Below are positions 15,064 to 21,403 of a DNA stretch of 48,268 nucleotides, in pieces. This DNA comes from Thermoleophilaceae bacterium (GTDB taxonomy: Bacteria; Actinomycetota; Thermoleophilia; Solirubrobacterales; JACPNS01), in contig JAEMSX010000015.1 in assembly GCA_016462645.1 (NCBI GenBank), positions 1-48,268 of the forward strand, given 5' to 3'. The first letter of the stretch is position 1, and every line of letters starts with the position of its first letter. The notes under the pieces were generated by a model. It saw only the letters and a list, made by a program, of their open reading frames with translations, had not been told where the DNA came from and ran no database searches. The translations under genes and the position numbers were made by a program.

Positions 15064-15891
15064 CTACCTACGAACGAACCGCTCGCTGCGCTTGATCAGG
15101 TCCATGTACCGGACGGGCGCGAGTCGATTGAGGATCGAGGTACCGACCGCGTCGGGTCCCACGAGGATCCGCGGGTTGTTCTTCTCCACGCCGTTCACGA
15201 TGATCTTCGCGGCGCGCTCCGGGGTGGTGATCGTGATGTTGTCGAACTCTTTCTCGAGGTCGCCGCGGTCGGTGCGGCCGAGGTCGTCCTTGTGGAACCG
15301 AGCGTTGCGGACGATGTTCGTCTTCACGCCGCCGGGGTGCACGAGGCAGATACGGATGTCGGTGTCGCGCATCTCGTGTCGCAGCGCCTCGGTGTAGCCA
15401 CGCACCGCGTGCTTTGACGCGCAGTACATGCTCTGCGCCGGCCACCCCATCAGGCCAAAGATGCTCGACGTGTTGACGATTGCGCCGTCGCCCTGCTCGA
15501 TCAGCAGGGGCAGGTAGGCGCGGGTGCCGTTGACCACGCCCCAGAAGTTGACGTTCATCACCCACTCATCGTCTTCGGTGGCGGCTTCCGCGGCGAGCTG
15601 GCTGACGGTCACGCCGGCGTTGTTCAGAACCATGCCGAAGTTCGACGGCGCCCAGTCCTTGACGTCGCTGGCGAAGGCCATCGAGCCGATCCGGTCAGAG
15701 ACGTCGAGCTTGCGCGTGAACACGGGGCCCTTGATCATGTCGGCAGTGTCCTGCAGGCCTTCCTCGTCCCAGTCGCAGATCGCGACAGGGCAGCCCATGC
15801 GACTCAGCCGAATCGCGACCGTGCGACCCATGCCGGACGCGGCTCCGGTGACGACACATGTGCGACCTGCAAGAAACGGTTTGGCTGACAC
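15064..15891 (-). CDS. SDR-family oxidoreductase
   Basis: The 275-residue product is a classical SDR: VTGAASGMGR, CDWDEEGLQ after strand 2, LNNAGV, catalytic Ser in NTSSIFG and YCASKHA. A C-terminal segment (NPRILVGPDAVGTSILNRLAPVRYMDL) fits the larger-substrate SDR group near cyclohexanone/lipid dehydrogenases; the substrate is unknown. The GTG start has GGGGAG 8 nt upstream. Its promoter (15941-15969) shares the AAATGATGTAA box with the Old Yellow Enzyme and first alkB promoters, so it is likely part of the same regulon. An inverted repeat lies in its 5' leader. Confidence 0.88.
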   Translation of the reverse strand: MSAKPFLAGRTCVVTGAASGMGRTVAIRLSRMGCPVAICDWDEEGLQDTADMIKGPVFTRKLDVSDRIGSMAFASDVKDWAPSNFGMVLNNAGVTVSQLAAEAATEDDEWVMNVNFWGVVNGTRAYLPLLIEQGDGAIVNTSSIFGLMGWPAQSMYCASKHAVRGYTEALRHEMRDTDIRICLVHPGGVKTNIVRNARFHKDDLGRTDRGDLEKEFDNITITTPERAAKIIVNGVEKNNPRILVGPDAVGTSILNRLAPVRYMDLIKRSERFVRR

Positions 15892-15913
15892 GGCGAGGGC
15901 TCCCCTTCAAGAA

Positions 15914-15928
15914 TTGAACATGGTTCAA
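15914..15928. promoter_or_regulatory. inverted repeat in SDR leader
   Basis: TTGAAC-ATG-GTTCAA is a perfect 6-bp inverted repeat, 13 bp downstream of the SDR -10 element, so within the first bases of its transcript. The spacing suits a dimeric repressor such as a TetR or GntR protein that blocks elongation or initiation. No adjacent regulator gene is present. Confidence 0.45.
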
Positions 15929-15940
15929 AATGCGCTCCGG

Positions 15941-15969
15941 AATGTATCACCAAATGATGTAATGGTCAA
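15941..15969 (-). promoter_or_regulatory. sigma-70-type promoter of the SDR gene with shared box
   Basis: On the minus strand the -35 is TTGACC (15969-15964) and the -10 is TACATT (15946-15941), with a 17-bp spacer. The plus-strand sequence CACCAAATGATGTAATGG (15948-15965) fills the spacer and is nearly identical to the Old Yellow Enzyme promoter spacer at 31807-31824. Confidence 0.75.
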
Positions 15970-15988
15970 GCCGGGTAGCTTTTTCCCC

Positions 15989-16483
15989 ATGATCCGGACA
16001 CTGCGGCTTCTCGCCCTCGCCCTGCTCGCCCTCGCGATCGTCGCAGTGCCCGCGACCGCCAAGAAATCGAGCGGGTTCAAGACCGGCACCTACAAGGCGA
16101 CCGGCGACGTTTCCTTCAAGTTCAAGGTCTACAAAGGCACTTGTTACGCCGACGGTGGCAAGAAGAAGACGGGCTACTGCCTCTCGGGCATTGGCAGCCC
16201 CCCGAAGCTTCAGATGGACTGCCCGGACGTCAAGGACGGCGTGAAGGACCACGAGGCGTTCGCTTTTCTGCCGAACCAGAAGCACATCCCGTCAAGCGGC
16301 AAGATTCGGATCAAGTTCACCAACCCGGTGCGCACCGACGAGTTCGACGTTCACACCTTCAACCTCGACCTCGGCAAGAAGAGCAAGGGCAGCGGATCGT
16401 TGTCGATGGACCAGCAGGTCAAGTCGATTGCGGTCATCTCCACCTGCACCAGCGGCAAGAAGAAGTTCACCGTCAAGAAGTAG
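15989..16483 (+). CDS. small secreted protein, unknown function
   Basis: The 164-residue product starts with a clean signal peptide (MIRTLRLLALALLALAIVAVPATA) and continues as a Lys/Gly-rich, beta-type secreted domain (TGTYKATGDVSFKFKVYKGTCYADGG...). Four cysteines (GTCYADGG, GYCLSG, MDCPDV, STCTSG) may form two disulfides. It ends in KKFTVKK. I do not recognise a family, although Lys-rich secreted proteins of this kind recur in this window. TAGCTT ends 7 nt before ATG 15989, supporting this start over the in-frame ATG at 15962. The gene ends 7 bp from the convergent permease. Confidence 0.75.
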   Translation: MIRTLRLLALALLALAIVAVPATAKKSSGFKTGTYKATGDVSFKFKVYKGTCYADGGKKKTGYCLSGIGSPPKLQMDCPDVKDGVKDHEAFAFLPNQKHIPSSGKIRIKFTNPVRTDEFDVHTFNLDLGKKSKGSGSLSMDQQVKSIAVISTCTSGKKKFTVKK

Positions 16484-16490
16484 TCGCGCG

Positions 16491-17297
16491 CTAGTCGATC
16501 AGCCGCTGCGTCATGAAGCGGATCGCCAGTCGCCAGAGCACCAGCGAGAAGATGATCAGCGCCACGAGGCGCAGAACATCGACGGATTCAAAGCCGAAGG
16601 CCGCGCCGCGCACCAACTCGACCAGCTGGTAGAGCGGGTTGAACTGCGCGACCACCTGGGCGCCCTGCGGCAGACCGCTGATCGGGAAGAACGTGCCGGC
16701 CACAAGGAACAGCGGCGTGATGCAGGTCGTGGTGACGTAGTTGAACTGGTCGATCTTCTGGGCCTTTGCGGCGACCGCGATGCCGAATGAGGCGAAGCCG
16801 AAGGCCGTGACGAAACAGAAGAGCGGGATCAGGACCATCGTCGGCTCGGGCGGCAGCCCGAAGAAGAACGTGACGATGATCGGAAATGTGCCGTAGAAGC
16901 CCGAGCGCAGCGCGATCCAGAGCGCCTCGGCGGTGACCAGCTCTTCGGTGTCGACGGGTGTGGCGAGGATCGCGTCGTAGGTCTTCTGGAAGTGGTACTT
17001 CACGAACGTGCCGAACATCGCCGGCAGCGCGCTGCTGAAGATCACCGCCGTCGCGACCATTCCGGTGCCGACGAACTGCACGTACGGGATGCCCTCGACG
17101 TCGCCGACGATCGTCGTGCCGAGGCCGAGGCCGAAGGCCAGCAGGTAGATCGTCGGGTCGAGCAGGCTGTTGAAGGTCGTGCCCTTCCAGAACGTGCGGA
17201 AGTTCGCGACCTCGCGGCTCATCACGGCGCCGATCGCGGCGCGATCGAAACGACGGATGCGGATCGTGCGGCCGCGGGTGGTGACCACCTCGCTCAT
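16491..17297 (-). CDS. ABC-2 type permease (NodJ-like)
   Basis: The 268-residue product is an ABC-2 permease with about six membrane helices. It has the N-terminal SREVANFRTFWKGTTFNSLLDPTIYLLAFGLGLG helix typical of NodJ/DrrB-like permeases, YHFQKTYDAILATPVDTEELVTAEALW before helix 3, TPLFLVAGTFFPISGLP and FNPLYQLVELVRG. It works with the ATPase encoded just upstream on the same strand; the two genes overlap by 4 bp. The substrate is unknown; NodIJ-type systems export lipo-oligosaccharides and DrrAB-type export hydrophobic drugs. Confidence 0.87.
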   Translation of the reverse strand: MSEVVTTRGRTIRIRRFDRAAIGAVMSREVANFRTFWKGTTFNSLLDPTIYLLAFGLGLGTTIVGDVEGIPYVQFVGTGMVATAVIFSSALPAMFGTFVKYHFQKTYDAILATPVDTEELVTAEALWIALRSGFYGTFPIIVTFFFGLPPEPTMVLIPLFCFVTAFGFASFGIAVAAKAQKIDQFNYVTTTCITPLFLVAGTFFPISGLPQGAQVVAQFNPLYQLVELVRGAAFGFESVDVLRLVALIIFSLVLWRLAIRFMTQRLID

Positions 17298-18184
17298 TCC
17301 GCATCCTCCCCCGTGAGCTTCACGAAGACGTCTTCGAGTGAGGCTGCGCGATCGACCGCGTGATCGGGGATCAATTCGCGCGGCGCGTCCTCGGCGGCCA
17401 GGACGGCGATCGCCGGTCCGGCCGCGCGCACGCTGACGCCGGCGGTGTTGAAGCGGTCGCGGTGCTCCTCGAGTTCATGCGGCGGGCCGTAGATCTCGAC
17501 CGTGCGCGCGCCGGCGTGTTCCTTGATCAGGTCGGCGGGCTTGCCGCGCGCGATCACGGCGCCGGCCGTCATCACGGCGACCTCGTCGGCGAGGCGCTCG
17601 GCCTCCTCGATGTAGTGCGTGGACATCAGGATCGTCGAGCCCGCGGTGCGCAGGCCGTCGATCAGGGTCCAGAGCTGCGTGCGGATCTGCGGGTCAAGGC
17701 CCACGGTCGGCTCGTCGAGCAGCACCAACTCCGGGTCGTGGACGAGTCCGCGAGCGAGCAGCAGGCGTCGGCGCATTCCGCCCGAGAGCTCGCCGACCGA
17801 GTCCTTTCGGCGGTCGGTCAGGCGGGCGATCTCGAGCGCGCGGTCAACCGCTTCGGGCACGCTCGGCGCGCGGTAGAGCCGGGCGAAGACGGCGAGGTTC
17901 TGCTCGACAGTGACGTCCACGTCGAGGTTGTCGAGCTGCGGCACGACGCCCATGCGCGCGCGGGCGAACTTCGCCTGCTCAGGCAGGTCCATGCCGAGGA
18001 CCTTGATCGTTCCCTCGTCGGCGATCGACTGGCCGGTGAGGATGCGCATCGTCGTGGACTTGCCGGCACCATTCGGTCCGAGCAGGCCGAGGCAGATCCC
18101 CTGCGGGACCTCGAGGTTCAGATCGTTGACGGCCTGAATCTCACCAAATGCTTTCTTCACCCCAATGAGTTCGATCGCGGGCAC
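17294..18184 (-). CDS. ABC transporter ATP-binding protein (NodI/DrrA-like)
   Basis: The 296-residue product carries Walker A GLLGPNGAGKSTTMR, Q-loop VVPQLDNLD, signature LSGGMRRRL, Walker B LVLLDEPTVGLDPQIR and H-loop MSTHYIEEAERLADE, followed by a C-terminal regulatory segment (about 215-296). The VVPQLDNLDVDVTVEQNL and DEPTVGLDPQ wording is typical of NodI. I placed the start at GTG 18184 (VPAIELIGVKKAF); the longer frame would run into the divergent TetR gene. The TetR gene starts 32 bp away on the other strand and is the likely local regulator. Confidence 0.88.
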   Translation of the reverse strand: MPAIELIGVKKAFGEIQAVNDLNLEVPQGICLGLLGPNGAGKSTTMRILTGQSIADEGTIKVLGMDLPEQAKFARARMGVVPQLDNLDVDVTVEQNLAVFARLYRAPSVPEAVDRALEIARLTDRRKDSVGELSGGMRRRLLLARGLVHDPELVLLDEPTVGLDPQIRTQLWTLIDGLRTAGSTILMSTHYIEEAERLADEVAVMTAGAVIARGKPADLIKEHAGARTVEIYGPPHELEEHRDRFNTAGVSVRAAGPAIAVLAAEDAPRELIPDHAVDRAASLEDVFVKLTGEDAE

Positions 18185-18216
18185 GCGGCGATTCAAGCAG
18201 GCGGTAGGGTGCCGCC

Positions 18217-18828
18217 ATGGCACAGCCACTTCCGCCTACCTCGAAAGGTGTACGTCAGTCGCAGGAAATCCTCGACGCTGCGCTGCGCTGCCTCGGTCGC
18301 GACGGGTACGCCAGCACGTCGTTGGCCCGCGTCGCCGAGGAGGCCGGAGTCAGCAAAAGGATGGTCCTGTACTACTTCGACTCGCGCGAGACGCTTTTCG
18401 TTCAGCTGACGAAGTCGATCGGCGACAAGCTGCTGGCGCAGCTCGAGCAGGCTGTGGCCGGTATCCAGGATCCCGGCCAGGTGACGCAGGCGGGTTTTGA
18501 GCAGATGTGGAGCGCGATCACCGCAGACCGCGCGCTGCTGATCGCGCTGTTCGGCGTGACCATCGAATCGGTCACCGACGAACGGCTGGCTGAAGCCGTC
18601 GGCGACTTCAAGGAAGGCATCCGCGAGTTGCTGCGTAAGCAGCTTGTGGACGCCCGCGCCCACGGCCGCCGCATCGTCGTCGACGACGAGACCGCAGTGA
18701 CGGCCACGATGACCGGCTTCTTCGGCCTGGCCTTCGAGTGGCTCGAGACCGGCGACACGCCGGAACTGCAGCAGACGATCGCCGGCTACCAGCAGATGGT
18801 CGCCGCGATGGCTCCGCCTGCGAAGTAG
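18217..18828 (+). CDS. TetR-family transcriptional regulator
   Basis: The 203-residue product has an N-terminal TetR DNA-binding domain: SQEILDAALRCLGRDGYASTSLARVAEEAGVSKRMVLYYFDSRETLF (about residues 15-61), with the recognition helix in GVSKRMVLYYF. The C-terminal ligand domain is helical. It is divergent from the NodI/J-like exporter and upstream of the His-motif membrane protein; the perfect palindrome at 18899-18912 and the GGCGG/CCGCC repeat over its own start are candidate targets. TAGGGT ends 6 nt before the ATG. Confidence 0.88.
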   Translation: MAQPLPPTSKGVRQSQEILDAALRCLGRDGYASTSLARVAEEAGVSKRMVLYYFDSRETLFVQLTKSIGDKLLAQLEQAVAGIQDPGQVTQAGFEQMWSAITADRALLIALFGVTIESVTDERLAEAVGDFKEGIRELLRKQLVDARAHGRRIVVDDETAVTATMTGFFGLAFEWLETGDTPELQQTIAGYQQMVAAMAPPAK

Positions 18829-18841
18829 CCCCCTTCGACCG

Positions 18842-18868
18842 GCTTCCTCAGTGTTTGCGTGAGGAAGC
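18842..18868 (+). terminator. stem-loop terminator after TetR gene
   Basis: GCTTCCTCA (18842-18850) pairs perfectly with TGAGGAAGC (18860-18868), giving a 9-bp stem with a 9-nt loop, 13 bp after the TetR stop. No T tract follows, as in many GC-rich actinobacterial terminators. Confidence 0.6.
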
Positions 18869-18898
18869 GACTGTGCGCGATCTCACACATCGATAAAC

Positions 18899-18912
18899 GT
18901 ACCGATCGGTAC
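18899..18912. promoter_or_regulatory. perfect 14-bp palindrome, candidate operator
   Basis: GTACCGATCGGTAC is self-complementary over all 14 bases. It overlaps TACACT (18910-18915), a -10-like hexamer 7 nt before the ATG of the 632-residue membrane protein, so a bound protein would block transcription. The TetR gene directly upstream is the obvious candidate regulator. Confidence 0.6.
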
Positions 18913-18922
18913 ACTCGGCCGC

Positions 18923-20821
18923 ATGTCACTTGTCGCCGTCGCATCTTCAGCAATTGAGAGCGCTCCCGCTGCGGGCGCCGAGGTCAGACAGATCGTGATC
19001 GGAGGGATCGTGATCTCGATCTGGATGACGATCATGCTCGTGCTCGGGCTGCGTCATCGCGCCGGTGCGACCGATCTGCTGGACCGCGCCGACGCGGCGG
19101 TCGAGCGGCGCACGAAGCTTCCCGGCTGGGCGGTCCTCCCTTATGGCATCGCCGTGATCGCCCTGGCGATCGCCGGAGTCGGCTTCGTCTGGGACGTCTC
19201 GCTGCACCTCGATGCCGGGCGCGATCCCGGCCCGTTCGCCAACCCTTCGCACTACATGCTGATCGTCGGCGTCGTCCTCTTCGTGACCGCCGGGTGGCTC
19301 GCGATCGTGATGCCGAAGGGTCGCTCGGCCGGACCGGCGGCCGTACGCATCGCCCGCGACTGGTACGCCCCGGCCGGCGGAGTCGCAATGCTCGCCTGCG
19401 GCACGCTCGCGCTCACCGGTTTTGCCGCCGACGACGTCTGGCACCGCCTCTTCGGACAGGACGTGACGCTCTGGGGACCCACCCACCTGATGATGATCAC
19501 CGGCGGGCTCTTGGTGCTCTTCAGCTCGTTCGTGCTTATGCGCGAGGGAATGCGCACGAAGCGCGCGCCTCGCACCCGCGAGGAGAAGCGCGCAGCAGTT
19601 GCCTCTGGGGAGGCGAAGAGCCCGGTCGCGCTGCTCAGCACAGCTTTGTTGCTGGGCGGCGCGCTCACCGGTCTGACGATCGCCTATCAGCAGGAGTTCA
19701 GCTACGGCTTCCCGCAGTTCCGCCTGCTCTTTCACCCGATCCTGATCGCGTTCTCGGCCGGACTCGTGCTGACCGCGGCGCGCACGCTGTACGGCCGCGG
19801 CGGCGCGCTGATCGCCTGCGGCGGAGCGCTCCTGATCAACGTCATCCTCACGCTGCTCGTCACCTACGGGTTCGGTCAGCTCACGCTGCACTTCCCGCTC
19901 TACGTCGCGGCCGCGTTGCTCGTTGAGTTCGCGGCGCTGGTCGCGCTGCCGCGCGGTCGCTACTGGTTCGCGGCGCTCTCGGCAGTGCTGATCGGGACGA
20001 TCGGCACGCTCGCTGAATTCGGCTGGAGCCACGTGTGGATGCCGCTGCCCTGGCCCGCGCACATCCTCCCGGCTGCTGTCGCCGCCGCGGTCGCCGCGGC
20101 CGGCTGCGGCGCAGTCCTCGGAACGTTCTTCGGCACGACCCTCACCGCGCAGCCGGACAGCAGCGTGCTCGGACGCAAGGCGGCCTGGGCGCCGATCGGT
20201 GCGATCGCAGTGTTCACGGTTCTGATCGCCGTGCTGATTCCCCAGCACTCGCCGGCGGGCCTCACCGCAACAGTCAAGTTGACCGAGGCGAGTTCGAGCC
20301 CGGTCCGAACCGTCAACGCCACCGTCGCCTACAGCGACAAGACCTTCGGCGACAACGCCGACTGGATCCAGGGCTTTGCCTGGCAGGGCGACGGCCTGGC
20401 GATCAACGCGCCGCTCAAGCGAGTCTCGCCCGGAGTCTGGAGCACCACCAAGCCCCTGCCGGTCGACGGAACCTGGAAGGCCGCGCTCCGCGTCCACCGC
20501 GGAAACGTGATGGGCGCCGTCCCGGTCTACATGCCGGCCGACGCCGCGCTGAAGCTGCCCGAGCTTCCTGCATCCGCGCAGTTCACGCGAGCAGTCGTGA
20601 TGGACCGCAAGATGATGCAGCGTGAACGCCGCACGGATGTACCCGGTTACCTGTTCGCGATCGGCAGCTCGATCGTCGCGTTGATGACGGTGCTGCTCGT
20701 GCTTCTGCTCGGCTGGTGCCTGTTGCGCGTGGCGCGTGGCGGACCGCTGAAGCCCGCTGTCGCGCGCGACGAAGCCGGTCAGCGGATCGAAGACGACGGG
20801 CTTGCGGCCGGCACGACTTAG
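18923..20821 (+). CDS. polytopic membrane protein with repeated His motifs and an extracytoplasmic domain
   Basis: The 632-residue protein has about 11 membrane segments, then a beta-type extracytoplasmic domain (about residues 440-550) and a final membrane helix (about 575-600). A motif recurs between helices: D91...H95...G99-x-D101...PSH110, then D171...H174...G178-x-D180...PTH188, and more loosely E365...H370...WPAH380; H271 and H323 sit in comparable places. The domain TATVKLTEASSSPVRTVNATVAYSD...GVWSTTKPLPVDGTWKAALRVHRG resembles FixH/YtkA- or CopC-like metal-related beta domains. I do not recognise the family. Metal or haem handling is an inference. Its promoter carries the palindrome at 18899-18912. 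Confidence 0.75.
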   Translation: MSLVAVASSAIESAPAAGAEVRQIVIGGIVISIWMTIMLVLGLRHRAGATDLLDRADAAVERRTKLPGWAVLPYGIAVIALAIAGVGFVWDVSLHLDAGRDPGPFANPSHYMLIVGVVLFVTAGWLAIVMPKGRSAGPAAVRIARDWYAPAGGVAMLACGTLALTGFAADDVWHRLFGQDVTLWGPTHLMMITGGLLVLFSSFVLMREGMRTKRAPRTREEKRAAVASGEAKSPVALLSTALLLGGALTGLTIAYQQEFSYGFPQFRLLFHPILIAFSAGLVLTAARTLYGRGGALIACGGALLINVILTLLVTYGFGQLTLHFPLYVAAALLVEFAALVALPRGRYWFAALSAVLIGTIGTLAEFGWSHVWMPLPWPAHILPAAVAAAVAAAGCGAVLGTFFGTTLTAQPDSSVLGRKAAWAPIGAIAVFTVLIAVLIPQHSPAGLTATVKLTEASSSPVRTVNATVAYSDKTFGDNADWIQGFAWQGDGLAINAPLKRVSPGVWSTTKPLPVDGTWKAALRVHRGNVMGAVPVYMPADAALKLPELPASAQFTRAVVMDRKMMQRERRTDVPGYLFAIGSSIVALMTVLLVLLLGWCLLRVARGGPLKPAVARDEAGQRIEDDGLAAGTT

Positions 20822-20845
20822 TCAGGTGCAGGTAGCGTCGGGGTC

Positions 20846-21403
20846 GTGTCGCCGCGCGAAACGCAAAGACTGTTCATCGCCGTCGACCCGCCGGTCGACC
20901 TCGCGCAACGGCTTGCCGAATGGGCCGGGCGCGAGTTGAGCGGAGTGCCACACGTCCGCCTGATCCCGCCCGAAGACATCCATCTGACGCTCGCGTTCCT
21001 GGGCGAGCGCACCGCGGACGAGATCGCACTGATCACCGAGGCCATGCTTCTCGGCGCGGAGCAGATCACAGAGACGTCCGACGAATTCATGACCGATGTT
21101 CCGCTGCTGCTTCCAACGACCAAACCACGTGTGTTGGCGGTCCAGGTCGTGTCACGGATCGCAATGCAGTACTTGCGCAATCCGCTGATACGCGAACTCG
21201 AATCGCGCATCGAGCTGCGAAACGAGTCGCGGTTCCGCCCCCACTTCACAGTTGCCCGAATGCGTGAGGGCACCAGGCTTGATCCTTCGCCAACGCGCTT
21301 TCCGGTGGAGGAGGTCAAGTTCTCCGAGTTCGTTCTCTACCGCTCATTCCTTGAGCCCTCCGGCGCCCGTTACGAAGCGGTCGAACGCGTCGCCCTGCCC
21401 TAG
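20846..21403 (+). CDS. thpR: RNA 2',3'-cyclic phosphodiesterase
   Basis: The 185-residue product belongs to the 2H phosphoesterase family. The two catalytic HxTx motifs are HLTL (H46) and HFTV (H133), with the usual N-terminal RLFIAVDPP and IPPEDIHLTLAFLGE. The enzyme opens 2',3'-cyclic phosphate at RNA ends (formerly called 2'-5' RNA ligase). The start is GTG 20846, with TAGCGT ending 7 nt upstream. The stop interlocks with that of ppc on the other strand in a CTAG (21400-21403). Confidence 0.88.
   Translation: MSPRETQRLFIAVDPPVDLAQRLAEWAGRELSGVPHVRLIPPEDIHLTLAFLGERTADEIALITEAMLLGAEQITETSDEFMTDVPLLLPTTKPRVLAVQVVSRIAMQYLRNPLIRELESRIELRNESRFRPHFTVARMREGTRLDPSPTRFPVEEVKFSEFVLYRSFLEPSGARYEAVERVALP

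Noticed and set aside
18947-20497. Long open frame on the minus strand (516 codons) antisense to the His-motif membrane protein
   Set aside because: Arg/Glu/Asp-rich translation with no domain pattern; a typical antisense shadow in GC-rich DNA.
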